From Symbiodinium natans (taxonomy: Eukaryota; Sar; Dinophyceae; Suessiales; Symbiodiniaceae), in assembly GCA_905221605.1 (NCBI GenBank), contig CAJNDS010000080.1, positions 943,955 through 998,954 of the forward strand: 55,000 nt of DNA, written 5' to 3'. Shown here piece after piece: positions 1-8,690 of this stretch. Positions within the stretch are counted from its first letter, which is position 1. Every line of letters starts with the position of its first letter. A model generated the notes under the pieces. It ran no database searches and was not told where the DNA came from. It saw only the letters and a list, made by a program, of their open reading frames with translations. A program made the position numbers and the translations under genes.

Positions 1-261
1 GTTCCGGACATTAGGGTTTCGGGCTTAGAGGAGAAATTAGCTTATGCTGAAGGTGCTACAAACCGACAGAAGCCTACTCGGCTGTACACGGGTGTACGCC
101 GAGCCCGGCTTCTTCCGCCACATCCCAAATGTGCTCACTCGTTGTGCGGCGCTACGGCCCCAGGACCGTGGGTGTTTGAGTTTGCCAAGCACTGCAACTA
201 AAGCGAATGACCTAAACCCTAAAGCCTAAAGCCTAACCCTAAATCCTAAATCCTTAACCCT

Positions 262-389
262 GAATATGCCGGATGTCCAAAAGCAAACACCGGTCGGAAC
301 TTCTCATCGGCCCGAGTCTTCACTCTAGGCATCAACTTCACATTGTTCACTTTCGGCTCAGGTCCGTATGAACATTGCAAGCAAAACGG
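262..389 (-). CDS. Candidate internal exon, unknown protein
   Basis: One minus-strand frame is open across this island and reads as an ordinary mixed-composition protein, including CSYGPEPKVNNVKL, RVKTRADEKFRP and AFGHPAYSG. The other frames are broken or low-complexity. It has no ATG and is bounded by CCCTAAA-type repeats, as expected for an internal exon. No family was recognised and the exact splice borders are not resolved. Composition and openness are the only support. Confidence 0.38.
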
Positions 390-502
390 TTTAGGGTTTC
401 GGGTTCCAGGTTGCCACAATCCCAAACCCGAAACAATAAACCCTGAACCCTAAACCCTAAACCCTGAACCCTGAACCCTAAACCCGAACCCCTCAACACC
501 CC

Positions 503-597
503 CCTCCCTCCCTTGTGTCCCAGACGCAGGGAGGACTCCCCGACGATGAGGGTCTGCCAGGTTCTGACCGCCACAGCCAACCTTATAGATGCGGATG
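503..597 (-). CDS. Candidate internal exon, unknown protein
   Basis: The minus-strand reading contains SIRLAVAVRTWQTLIVGESS, then a short Gly/Arg-rich end. It lies between two degenerate CCCTAAA clusters and has the same orientation as the candidate exons at 262-389 and 866-995, so all three could belong to one gene. No domain was recognised. Confidence 0.33.
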
Positions 598-608
598 CAT
601 GAGCCCCA

Positions 609-698
609 GACCCTAAACCCTAAATCCTAAACCCTAAACCCTAAACCCTACACCCGACACCCTAAACCCTAAACCCTAACCCTAAACCCTAAACCCTG
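609..698. repeat. Interstitial telomere-type tract, CCCTAAA orientation
   Basis: About twelve heptamers, several degenerate (CCCTACA, CCCGACA, TCCTAAA). Shorter relatives lie at about 438-490 and 1001-1040. It separates two candidate minus-strand exons. Confidence 0.85.
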
Positions 699-865
699 AG
701 CTTGCTAAGCCCTAGATATTCAGAACATTTAGGGCTTCGCAAGTTCAGGGTTCAGGGTTAGGGCTGGGTTTTGGGCTTAGGGTCTGGGGTTAAGGGTTTG
801 CAGAGTTCTAGAGTTTAGGCTTTGGGCTTTAGGATGACGTTTAAACCAACATTGTGTTCAGCTCT

Positions 866-995
866 GGACTAAGAACACGTAGGGATCGTTGTGTTTCGAG
901 TCAGACTGCCTCGCGCTTGTGTGCTATCGCTCTCAAAGATAAGCTTTGCAAATCTGGCTCCTGAGCCAACAGCTCTTGAAACGATTGATTTGCAC
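866..995 (-). CDS. Candidate internal exon, unknown protein
   Basis: The minus-strand frame is open and reads IVSRAVGSGARFAKLIFES followed by DSTQARGSLTRNTTIP. It ends near a stop in a T/A-rich stretch. There is no start codon and no recognisable domain. It is supported only by the openness of one frame against broken alternatives. Confidence 0.33.
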
Positions 996-1042
996 CCTAA
1001 GCCTTAAACCTCAAACCCTAAACCCTAAACCCTAAACCCTCC

Positions 1043-1134
1043 TACGGGGCAGAGGAAGGGGAGATCGCGGCCCGGTGGCAACGAACCGGGCTCCTGGAAG
1101 AACTCCACGCAAGCCGCAAGATAGGTGGCCACCA
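1043..1134 (+). CDS. Candidate exon, unknown protein (plus strand)
   Basis: The plus-strand frame reads YGAEEGEIAARWQRTGLLEE then LHASRKIGGHQD, a charged, helix-prone segment. It follows a short CCCTAAA cluster (1001-1040). The stretch after it holds a repeat beginning TTTCCGAAATTAGGGG, then a second plus-strand exon candidate at 1213-1256. This is an exon-intron-exon arrangement on the opposite strand to the preceding islands. Confidence 0.38.
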
Positions 1135-1157
1135 GGATGGACCTTTCTCTGGGGGGG

Positions 1158-1192
1158 TTTCCGAAATTAGGGGGTTACCTGGTTGGTTTGGG
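1158..1192 (+). mobile_element. Fragment of 'TTTCCGAAAT' dispersed repeat (family F3)
   Basis: Begins GGTTTCCGAAATTAGGGGG. The same 15-20 bp head recurs at 15894, 16367, 50970 and 52470, always on the plus strand and next to candidate exons. This copy lies between two exon candidates, consistent with intronic DNA. Only the head is preserved here. Confidence 0.5.
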
Positions 1193-1212
1193 TTACGGCT
1201 TGCTTGCTGCAG

Positions 1213-1256
1213 CTGGGAATGAAGACATCGCCATCCCCCAATTGCTGTCCGGCAAG
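1213..1256 (+). CDS. Short candidate exon, unknown protein
   Basis: Open frame AGNEDIAIPQLLSGK, preceded by a pyrimidine-rich TTGCTTGCTGCAG acceptor-like site and followed by AAG|GTGTGA, a GT donor-like site. A stop lies immediately after the donor in the same frame, as expected if the sequence is spliced there. No family was recognised. Confidence 0.38.
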
Positions 1257-1306
1257 GTGTGACGGAGGACGCAAGAGCTACTTGGAGACCTCGGAGATAT
1301 CAGTTA

Positions 1307-1391
1307 AACCCTCAACCCTAAACCCTAAACCCTAAACTCTAAACCCTAAACCCCAAACCCTAAACCCCAAACCCTAAACCCTATAAACCCT
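1307..1391. repeat. Interstitial telomere-type tract, CCCTAAA orientation
   Basis: About twelve heptamers with CCCCAAA and CTCTAAA variants, lying downstream of two plus-strand exon candidates. Confidence 0.88.
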
Positions 1392-2001
1392 CGTTTCCGC
1401 CGAGGCACACCAGGAGGATGAGCATGGCCTCAGTACCCCGGAGACCCATGGAGCCTATGGGGGCGTTGGCTCGTTGTCAGGGACAGGGTTCGGGTTTAGG
1501 GTTTAGGTTTAGGCTTTAGGGTTAGGGTTTACGATTTATGGATTAGTACTTTGCAGATTGTGCAATCTTTTGCGTCGGAGACTATCAGGCCATCAATGAG
1601 CATTCCTTCAAACATGCATGAACCCTTTTCCAAATCCGCCATGCAAAAAACCAGAGGAAATGGACCGAAATCGAAGAGAACCCAAAAAAAGTAAGCAAAT
1701 GTTGACCTCTTAAGGTATAGAGGTAACCCTGGGCTTCCTTCGAAAATCAACTTACCCCTAAACCTTAAACCCCAAACCCGAAACCCTAAAGTGTATGATA
1801 ATATATTACAATAAACTGTTGACCTACTATAAGCAAAGAAAGATATTATGACATAGCTATTGTAATATGATATAATTTTCTTGACATTAACCATATGCGA
1901 CAATGCTGCAAGATCCTTAAGCCCCTGTAGCTCCGCTGGCTCCACCCCAACAGACCCAGGGGCGATGAACTCGCTCGTCTGCGCTGCGCGCCTCAGCTTT
2001 T
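1392..2001. other. Stretch without a supported gene
   Basis: Holds a short TTTAGGG cluster (about 1490-1530), an A/T-rich patch (about 1785-1885) and a minus-strand open frame (1529-1945) that includes heptamer-derived codons and is not convincing. Nothing else was recognised. Confidence 0.5.
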
Positions 2002-2096
2002 GGGTTTCGGGTTTAGGGTTTAGGGTTTAGGGTTTAGGGTTTAGGGTTTAGGGTTTAGGGTTTAGGGTTTAGGGTTTAGGGTTTAGGGTTTAGGGT
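2002..2096. repeat. Interstitial telomere-type tract, TTTAGGG orientation
   Basis: About thirteen nearly perfect TTTAGGG units after one TTTCGGG. It ends abruptly in a unique island. Confidence 0.95.
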
Positions 2097-2181
2097 GGAA
2101 GGCGTGACAGACAGACGGTCTCTCTGAGAGAATGAGGGACTTGGGGCACTTTCTACCCTCTAAGAGATTTTATAGGGTACC

Positions 2182-2732
2182 TTATTCCCTCATTCCCTGC
2201 TGAGAGCCAGGGAGCCAGGGCAGTTGTGTAAGGAAGGAAGCCGGGCAGAACATGATCCGTTGATAAGCTCTTGTAGCGGCGATTGCCCTCACGTCACACA
2301 GACTGGCGGTCTGCAACACCTTCATGTTCGCAAAGCCTTCTGAGAGCCAGTGGCAGTAGAGAGGCTCATGGTCAAGCTTGGATGTAGTGTCAATCTCTCT
2401 ACACTCATGACGAAAGCAGGCAGATACCCTGAAGAACTTCTTGCGAGTAGCCAAGGCACATGATGGGAAGCAGGTTGCTGCCGAGGGGAAGGCCCAGCGG
2501 ATAGAACAGCCGCAGCTCGTAGATGCTGCCTCAAAGTGGGCGGGCCAGGGCTTTGGAAGCCACCTTTATCGGACCGAATCATGATTCGGAAGAGCAGCTT
2601 TACAGGAAGTCCTTCACAGCAGCTCCCTGCAATTGCACTGGCATGCAGCCCTGATGAGGCGACGCCGTGGGCATCCAAATATGCCCTGCACAAGCAGCAC
2701 CAGCACACCTCCTGACACCCTCGCGCTTGCAA
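2182..2732 (-). CDS. Candidate exon(s), unknown protein
   Basis: Two overlapping minus-strand frames (2322-2732 and 2182-2454) are open between oppositely oriented telomere tracts. The upstream one encodes a 136-residue Cys/Ala/Ser-rich sequence with VKLLFRIMIRSDKGGFQSP. The downstream one contains KFFRVSACFRHECREIDTTS. A frame change by splicing near 2455 (CTCGCAAG|AAG) is possible. No domain was recognised, and a non-coding origin cannot be excluded. Confidence 0.3.
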
Positions 2733-2758
2733 CCTGGACTCTCTGATCGACTCTCCAC

Positions 2759-2837
2759 CAAACCCTAAACCCTAAACCCTAAACGCTAAACCCTAAACCC
2801 TAAACCCTAAACCCTAAACCCTAAACCCTAAACCCTT
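2759..2837. repeat. Interstitial telomere-type tract, CCCTAAA orientation
   Basis: About eleven units with a single CGCTAAA variant. Confidence 0.95.
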
Positions 2838-2973
2838 AAGAGCCACTTGTCTCCAAGGCACCAAGGATGCTGAGTGCCAGGTTTGTTGCCATGGGCGGTC
2901 GGAACTCCGATGTGAGGTCCCCGCCCCAGGTGACCCAAGCCATCCAGACACCGAATCCGGCCTCAGACAATGG
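2838..2973. other. Unique island open on both strands
   Basis: Plus strand reads MLSARFVAMGGRNSDVRSPP and onwards. Minus strand reads EAGFGVWMAWVTWGGDLTSE and onwards. Both look protein-like, so the coding strand cannot be chosen by eye. It lies between CCCTAAA and TTTAGGG tracts. Confidence 0.3.
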
Positions 2974-3074
2974 CTTTAGGGTTTAGGGTTTAGGGTTTAG
3001 GGTTTAGGGTTTAGGGTTTAGGGTTTAGGGTTTAGGGTTTAGGGTTTAGGGTTTAGGGTTTAGGGTTCAGGGTT
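2974..3074. repeat. Interstitial telomere-type tract, TTTAGGG orientation
   Basis: About fourteen nearly perfect TTTAGGG units. Confidence 0.95.
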
Positions 3075-3076
3075 TG

Positions 3077-3132
3077 TGAAGCTGCACATGCTCACAATGC
3101 GCATGGGTGCCATGGTGGTCGGCACCTGCTGG
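3077..3132 (+). CDS. Candidate short exon, unknown protein
   Basis: Plus-strand frame VKLHMLTMRMGAMVVGTCW, ending at TGG|GTAGGT, a good GT donor-like site. It then continues into intron-like sequence and a CCCTAAA tract. No domain was recognised. Confidence 0.33.
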
Positions 3133-3174
3133 GTAGGTGACCTTGTTTATGAGACTTTCGCAAAAACCGGACCC

Positions 3175-3230
3175 CCCTAAACCCTAAACCCTAAACCCTA
3201 AACCTAAACCCTAAACCCTAAACCCTAAAC
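3175..3230. repeat. Interstitial telomere-type tract, CCCTAAA orientation
   Basis: About eight units including one CCTAAA hexamer. Confidence 0.92.
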
Positions 3231-3277
3231 ATGATTAGCCCGGGAATGAGCCTCAAAGCCACACAGCCCCCCGTACC

Positions 3278-3371
3278 CTTCTGGGGCCCGGCCTGGAGCA
3301 GCAGCTTGATGGATGGCACGCACAAGCCGCAGAGGTTCAGCAGGACGTTGGATATGTCCTCTGGGATATGT
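3278..3371 (-). CDS. Candidate ankyrin-like exon
   Basis: The minus-strand frame reads HIPEDISNVLLNLCGLC followed by VPSIKLLLQAGPQK. The IKLLLQAG segment fits the second helix of an ankyrin repeat. It ends at AAGG|GTACGG, a GT donor-like site. The plus strand is also open, so strand choice rests on the ankyrin-like pattern. It is bounded by telomere tracts in opposite orientations. Confidence 0.42.
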
Positions 3372-3377
3372 GGTTTT

Positions 3378-3493
3378 GGGGTTTAGGGTTTAGGGTTTAG
3401 GGTTTAGGGTTTAGGGTTTAGGGTTTAGGGTTTAGGGTTTAGGGTTTAGGGTTTAGGGTTTAGGGTTTAGGGTTTAGGGTTTAGGGTTTAGGG
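3378..3493. repeat. Interstitial telomere-type tract, TTTAGGG orientation
   Basis: About sixteen perfect TTTAGGG units, one of the longer homogeneous tracts. Confidence 0.96.
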
Positions 3494-3509
3494 TGGCTCC
3501 ACGCTTCAG

Positions 3510-3619
3510 GTCATAATTACTACTTGCGGGCTTTGCTAGAGAGGCTCTTGACTGGTTCAGCTATTGCAGTTGCTTCGGATCTTGTGCTGGAGCTACATCA
3601 CTTCCAAATACTCAGTTGA
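3510..3619 (+). CDS. Candidate terminal exon, unknown protein
   Basis: After an acceptor-like ACGCTTCAG, the plus-strand frame reads HNYYLRALLERLLTGSA, IAVASDLVLELHHFQILS and then TGA. The composition is Leu-rich and helical. A 3' terminal exon is the simplest reading. No family was recognised. Confidence 0.42.
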
Positions 3620-4131
3620 GAGCCTTTCTGCTGGCAAGGCTTCGATAAGACATGGGCTCACTTGGCTTGCGTGACTTCAGCACACACACACACAATACAT
3701 ACCGTAAACCCTAAACCCTAACCCACACTGGCCATGGAGCCAACCTCTAGTTTCATGGGGTGAAGGTTTACCATTCCAGAATAAACTATAACATCCTATA
3801 ACATACCATCATGTACGATAGCATACTATCATATATCAACATTTGCTATGAGATACTAGAATATACGAAAAACAAAAAAGCGCCATGTGCTGCAAAACTG
3901 TCATATGCCGCTCTACTATTCTCGAAAAGACGACAAGGTACGATCATACTATACCGGAGAGCTTACGAGGCCCGTAACTTCGATCTCGGAACGCTGAAAC
4001 CCGGTGTCCAGGAGCACCCCGACGCTGAACACGCACCAGCAGGGGCTGACAACGAAGCCGTTGTCATGGTTCCTGGGAGGCTCCCAATATCGTAAACCCC
4101 CAGTGAGAGGCCTTCCCCTGCACCAGTTCCC
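3620..4131. other. Stretch without a supported gene
   Basis: Contains a short CA repeat (about 3680), a short CCCTAAA cluster (3706-3722) and a patch of ATACTATCATA-like A/T-rich sequence (3785-3960). A 94-codon plus-strand open frame at 3811-4095 runs through the A/T-rich patch and is not convincing. Confidence 0.45.
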
Positions 4132-4142
4132 GAGGCCTGTGA

Positions 4143-4215
4143 TGCCCCATAAAACCCTCTGAAAAATATTCCTAAAGTGAATCCTCTTCAACCCAATAAG
4201 GGAAGATACAGAATA
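4143..4215. mobile_element. Dispersed repeat containing AACCCAATAAGGG (copy 1)
   Basis: Alignable by eye to 22295-22369. Both carry CTCTGAAAAA, ATTCCT, then GATCCTCTT/AATCCTCTT and AACCCAATAAGGGAA at matching spacing. The core AACCCAATAAGG is also the complement of the CCTTATTGGGTT core of the introner-like family at 53.6-53.9 kb. Confidence 0.55.
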
Positions 4216-4697
4216 AGCCAAGGGCCTACCTAGTAGGCTGCATACGAGTTTGGCAAGCTTTCCGGAGCAGAAGCTCGTGCCCCCGAAGCAAGGTGGCTTT
4301 AACCTCCAGCCCGAACCCTAAACCCTACACCCTACACCCTGAAACCCCTCCCTTGTCCCACTTGGCGCGTCGAGGAGCCGCCACCAGAGCAGGAGGCTCA
4401 CAAACTGCAGCAGCGTTGTGCACACATCCAAGAAGCCTCATGCTTGGGGGGTGGGAGAACTGGGCGGGTTTCAAGGAGCGGATAGGCCTATATATCCATT
4501 TGCCCATGGCCTTTTGCAATCTTTACACCCAGACTTGCCAGACTACATCTCATGGTAAACCGCACCTACTTCTGAGGGCAGAGCAAAAACGATGCGGATG
4601 CGGGATAAGGTTCGGGCATGGGATGGGATGGGCCCCTTTTACACTGCGCCAGTTCCCTGGCGAGGCCACTTGGGCCTCAAGGCTTCAAAGCACCTTA
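4216..4697 (+). other. Island with an unconvincing open frame
   Basis: A plus-strand frame (4293-4703) is open for 136 codons but begins inside heptamer repeats. Its unique part includes SHLARRGAATRAGGSQ and FKERIGLYIHLPMAF. The antisense strand is also partly open. No domain was recognised, so it is recorded as possible coding sequence only. Confidence 0.25.
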
Positions 4698-4811
4698 CCC
4701 TAGACCCTGAACCCTGAACCCTAAACCCTAAACCCTAAACCCTAAACCCTAAACCCTAAACCCTAAACCCTAAACCCTAAACCCTAAACCCTAAACCCTA
4801 AACCCTAAACC
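4698..4811. repeat. Interstitial telomere-type tract, CCCTAAA orientation
   Basis: About sixteen units. The first three are TAGACCCTGA-like variants and the rest are near perfect. Confidence 0.95.
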
Positions 4812-5019
4812 GCACCGGTGCCGAGACGCAGAGGGGCATGTGCAACTTCCAGAGGTGGAAGGCGATTCCTGGCAAGGGCTGCAGGTTCGCCATGAAGAGG
4901 AAGTCAGGTACAAGGGCTTAAGGCTTAGGGCTTAGGGTTTCGGGTTGGGGGTTGAGGGTTTAGGGTTTAGGGTTTAGGGGCAAGGGTTTTTCCCGCCCCT
5001 TGCACTCTCTCGGCCGCAA

Positions 5020-5092
5020 TGGTTAAAAATCACAGAGATGCGCCATCTCAGTTTTAAAAACACAATACCACTGAAAATCCCTATGTTGTGGC
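5020..5092 (-). repeat. Dispersed repeat 'AAGGCCACAACATAGGG' (family F4), reversed copy
   Basis: The reverse complement reads GGCCACAACATAGGGATTTT, then a GGCGCAT and TGTGATTTTTAA segment. The same order recurs in the plus-strand array at 10370-10990. No coding capacity was seen. Confidence 0.6.
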
Positions 5093-5095
5093 CTC

Positions 5096-5400
5096 CCCAC
5101 CCCAGAAAATCGGGGGATTTTCTGTTTCAAGTGTTTTAAATCGCCCCCCAGGACCGTCCTGGGGGACCCCCCCCGGAGTTAAAACACTTGAAACACTTGA
5201 AACACTTGAAACACTTGAAACAGAAAATCGGGGGATTTCCGTTTCAAGTGTTTCAAAACACTGGAAACACTTGAAACAGAAAATCGGGCATTTTCCGTTT
5301 CAAGTGTTTTAAAACACTTGAAACAGTCAGAAAACCGATGGATTTTCTGTTTCAAGTGTTGTAAAGCACCCCGATTTTCTGTTTCAATTACACTGTCCCT
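5096..5400. repeat. Palindromic repeat cluster (AAACACTTG / CAAGTGTTT)
   Basis: The words AAACACTTGAAAC and GTTTCAAGTGTTT recur many times in both orientations, separated by AGAAAATCGGGGGATTTTC-like palindromic cores. The segment can fold into several nested hairpins. Open frames across it are repeat-derived (TLETLETLE) and are rejected as genes. Confidence 0.8.
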
Positions 5401-5578
5401 TCGGCAAAGGAGATAGCTCACATGGACCCTATAAATAATAAAGGTCCTTGCCACAAAGCGGGCAGATGCTCTTTTGGGGGTTGGGGTTTAGGGATTTGGC
5501 GGTTAGGGCTTTTTCGGTCCAAAGATTTCTAGGGTTTGAGGATTGCAGGGTCTAGCTTAGCTAATCCTCGGGCCCAAC

Positions 5579-5658
5579 CTTAAGAGCCCCCCCCATCGTT
5601 CTCCCAAAGTATATTGCCCATGTAAGGAAGATTTTTTGGGAGAGGGGGGGCTCTTAAG
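5579..5658. mobile_element. Short inverted-repeat (MITE-like) element
   Basis: Left end CTTAAGAGCCCCCCCC and, about 55 bp on, right end GGGGGGGCTCTTAAG form a near-perfect terminal inverted repeat that extends into CTCCCAAA/TTTTGGGAG. The whole is about 80 bp. It is non-coding and would fold as one hairpin. Confidence 0.6.
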
Positions 5659-6414
5659 CAAATAACCTTTCCTTTCCTTCCTTCCCCTCCGTCCCTCTCG
5701 TTCATCCAGCAGACTCAGAGGATTTCCTATCTAACCCCCGCTCGCCGCCCCGCCTGAACGCGGGATTCTAACTTGGCAAGCCTGGCCAGAGCCTTGTCGA
5801 ATGGGTTGTGCAGGGTTTCGGGCTAGGGTTAGGGTTTATGGTTCAAGGTTTAGGGTTTAGGGTGCGGGGCGAACCGAAAGGGGAACAGGGCACCAACTAT
5901 CCCACCTTAAGGTCGCTCTATTTTTAGGCTTCCAAACCAGCCCTTTACTCCCTGAGGAGGTACCAGTTGGGCTACAGGGGGTCCAGACGGGGTTACCAGG
6001 CCTAAGCCTAACCACCAACCCGGGGAACCAAACACCCCCTAGTACCCCTTGCTTCACTGCCAGCCTTAGCGGCTCTGGCCATTCCCTTGAGTGTTTGTAC
6101 AAACGTCCTTTCCTGAAATACAAGACCAGCTACGCATAGGGTTTGGGGTTTAGGGTTTAGGATAGCCTTGCACGCCAACCCCCTTCCCACCCTAAGCCTC
6201 AACCCTAAACAAAAAGAAAGCAAACCCTAAACCCTGCACATAGAACCCTAAGCACAAGCAGGAAAAAGAGCTAAACCAATGAAGCCCCAAGAGTCCGGTA
6301 GTGGATGCACTCCGAGAGCCTCAACGAACCTGCAGGGGGAACTGTGGGGAACAGGGGGGGTTTTGGGCGGTTTAGGGTTTAGGGTGTGGGCTTTGGGGTG
6401 GTTTTGGCTGGGTC
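5659..6414. other. Stretch without a supported gene
   Basis: Holds short TTTAGGG clusters (about 5815-5865, 6140-6163) and CCCTAAA clusters (about 6198-6235). Minus-strand frames at 5857-6123 and 6008-6223 are open but mixed with heptamer codons. No domain was recognised. Confidence 0.4.
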
Positions 6415-6545
6415 CGGCTGAGGGATGCGAGCCTCCTGCCGAAGCTGCAGCAGTTGTGACTGAACACGTTGTAGTCGCGTCCTCGCCACTCTCGGCAGAG
6501 GTGGAAGAGAATTTCTGCCACCTCCACGCGGCTCCTGGCCTCTGG
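6415..6545 (-). CDS. Exon of a PPPDE (DeSI-like) peptidase-type protein
   Basis: The minus-strand frame reads EVAEILFHLCREWRGRDYNV then FSHNCCSFGRRLASL. PPPDE/DeSI thiol isopeptidases carry a C-terminal catalytic Cys in a motif like YNL-x-x-NC-N-x-F, preceded by an acidic helix and W-x-G. Here YNVFSHNCCSF supplies the NC pair in the right context. The catalytic His, normally about 70 residues upstream, would lie in an exon not identified. Borders: CCCAGAG|GCC is acceptor-like upstream, and the frame runs into heptamer sequence downstream. The family call rests on one motif. Confidence 0.55.
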
Positions 6546-6647
6546 GTTCTGGGTTTCGGGGTGTACTTTAAGATCCACAACTTGACCCTAAACCTTAAAC
6601 CCAAATCAAAGCCAGGCAGCTGTAGACCCCAGAAGAATGCTGCACCC

Positions 6648-6758
6648 CTTGGTAGCCCAGTAACATATTGTAATAAGGGCACCTTTTTTTGGGGCTACTT
6701 ACTTTATAAGGGAACCCTGAAACAAAAAAAGGGAGAAGGGTACCACTGGGCTACCAAG
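6648..6758. mobile_element. MITE-like element with TIR CTTGGTAGCCCAGT
   Basis: CTTGGTAGCCCAGT at the left is answered by ACTGGGCTACCAAG at 6745-6758. The interior is A/T-rich and non-coding. A second copy of the right end (ACTGGGCTACCAAG) occurs at 6806-6819, separated from the first by a CCCTAAA tract (6766-6798), as if the tract expanded within a duplicated end. Confidence 0.7.
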
Positions 6759-7194
6759 TTATATACCCTAAACCCCTAAACCCTAAACCCTAAACCCTGC
6801 CACCCACTGGGCTACCAAGACTCATAAACGTGCGCCGTCTCGGAGCGAGGTGGATCGCAAGCGACGCCGTGCACGCCATACGACCACTCGGCTCCGAAGA
6901 CCTGAAGCGGGCAACGATGGGTGATCTTGTGGGTTTAGGGTTTAGGGTTTAGGGTTTTGGGGCTTAGGGGTTTTTATGAAGCTGACACCATGCCCCATTT
7001 GTTCTACTTGCCTCCACGCCAATGTGGAAGGCTCCGCCGAGGGCCGGTCCAAAGTTCAACACGTGGTTGGGGCCCACGAAATTCCTTCGCATGTCTGAGA
7101 GGAGTCTGAGGAGGGGGAGGGGGTTCATGCAGGCAGCTGGGTCAATGGCTCTAGACAACAGAACTTGTGTACCCCTAAACCCTAAACTCAAACG

Positions 7195-7332
7195 GTGAAT
7201 CAGGAGGCCGATTGAAAGCAAGTGTCTCCCCGAGGTTGTACACGTGCACCTCCACCGCCTGCGGTGCCGTGTCGCCAGTCAGGGGGCTGCGGTTGGTGGG
7301 GCTGCGAAGCTCGAGGTCCGCTTGGTAGTCAC
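7195..7332 (-). CDS. Candidate exon, unknown protein
   Basis: A good acceptor (TCTTGTCCTTCCAG) precedes the minus-strand frame DYQADLELRSPTNRSPLTGD, TAPQAVEVHVYNLGETLAF, then NRPP, which runs into a short CCCTAAA cluster. Codon composition is even and the other frames are poorer. No family was recognised. Confidence 0.45.
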
Positions 7333-7475
7333 CTGGAAGGACAAGACAGATCCGAGAGACCTGCCACATGATGACCTTTTCCCAAAGCCTAAACCCTAAG
7401 CCCCTAAACCCTAAACCCTAAGGTTACTTTTACGATGGTGGAGACGAAGCCTTCGTCGAGGACCGGCGGTGACAG

Positions 7476-7574
7476 CACCAGCTGTTGCAGCTCTTCCAGC
7501 GTCAATCGGCTCAAGATATCAACCTCCCAAACGAAGCTGCGCTCATATCATACACAAACCCCTCTCCAATGTAA
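7476..7574 (+). CDS. Candidate terminal exon, unknown protein
   Basis: After a GGTGACAG acceptor-like site, the plus-strand frame reads HQLLQLFQRQSAQDINLPNE then AALISYTNPSPM and TAA. An adjoining upstream frame (YDGGDEAFVEDRR) may be another exon. No family was recognised. It is the last plausible coding island before the triplicated cassette at 7640. Confidence 0.33.
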   Translation, partial: HQLLQLFQRQSAQDINLPNEAALISYTNPSPM

Positions 7575-7639
7575 GACTGCAACGAAAGCAACGCTCAGTG
7601 CCAAGGCAGAGAGAGAGAGAGCCAAGCCCCGGCCTCGAT

Positions 7640-8325
7640 GCCCAGGGAAAGAAGCAGCCCTGGCCTGGCCAAAGAAACGCAAAAAATTGCCCCCCCCCCT
7701 GGTCCCTCCCTCCTCCCTCCCTCCCTCCTCCCTCCTCGCCCCCCTTTGACTATCCCATTGTCTTTTTCATCCCTCCACTCTCCACCCCAAAAAGAACTTT
7801 CAGGAAGTGCTACACACCGGAGTCTCCACTTTGGAAATGCGTTAAGGTCAGCGCACAGAGCAAAGCTCTCGCTGTTGCGCCTGTGCTTTGGGCAAGATGC
7901 CGGTGGTTCTGCTTGAGAAGCATGTTCCTGGAGAGCACATTGGCAAGACGAAGCACCATTTCGTGAAGCCTCTGAATTCGAAGACTTTGGCTTGCCTGCC
8001 ACAGGGAAAGAAGCAGCCCTGGCCGGGCCAAAGAAACGCAAAAAAATGCCCCCCTCCTTTTCATCCCTCCACTCTCCACCCAGAAAGAACTTTCAGGAAG
8101 TGCTACACACCGTGGAAATGCGTTGAGGTCAGTGCCCCCTTGTCCCTCCCTCCTCCCTCCCTCCCTCCCTCCCTCCTCCCTATCCCATGGTCTTTTTCAT
8201 CCCTCCACTCTCCACCCAGAAAGAACTTTCAGGAAGTGCTACACACCGGAGTCTCCACTTTGGAAATGCGTTAAGGTCAGTGCACAGAGCACAGCTCTCG
8301 CTGTTGCGCCTGTGCTTTGCGCAAC
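7640..8325. repeat. Triplicated segment with pyrimidine tracts
   Basis: The block AACTTTCAGGAAGTGCTACA, CACCGGAGTCTCC, ATGCGTTAAGGTCAG occurs at about 7796, 8087 (shortened) and 8226, each preceded by CATCCCTCCACTCTCCACCC. The lead-in GGAAAGAAGCAGCCCTGG also recurs (7645, 8005). TCCC/CCCT microsatellite runs sit between copies. Open frames here (7469-7966, 7888-8274, 8123-8440) are shared shadows of the repeat. Confidence 0.8.
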
Positions 8326-8604
8326 ATGCAAACGCCCGAAAAGTATAGGATGTTGTTGCGCTTGTACACCATGGAGCCGCAATTACGTTACCAGCACACA
8401 AGGGATTTGCATCTCTATTTACTTAAACGCCATTTCTTAGGGGCTGTGAGGGGCTGTGAAACCCTTTCACAGAGCAATAAGAGTTGGGTAAGAACCCTGC
8501 TTGCTCTGCGAAAAGGTTCTCTACAAGCGAAAAAACATCCTATGTTGTTCCTGACGTTTGCACTTTCAGAATACTGTAGAAGTAAGAATATCCCTTAGAG
8601 GTTT

Positions 8605-8690
8605 GTCGGATGTCCCCTCCCTTCGTGCTCGTACGGCTTGGTGAGTGCCCTACGGGTTTGTCGCGTCCCCTCCCTTCGTGCTCGTAGGGT
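8605..8690. repeat. Short tandem duplication
   Basis: CCCCTCCCTTCGTGCTCGTA occurs twice about 55 bp apart, each after GTTTGTCG. A separate series of ATTTCCGGTCAA / GGGGACC repeats follows at about 8808-8975. Both are non-coding by inspection. Confidence 0.7.
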
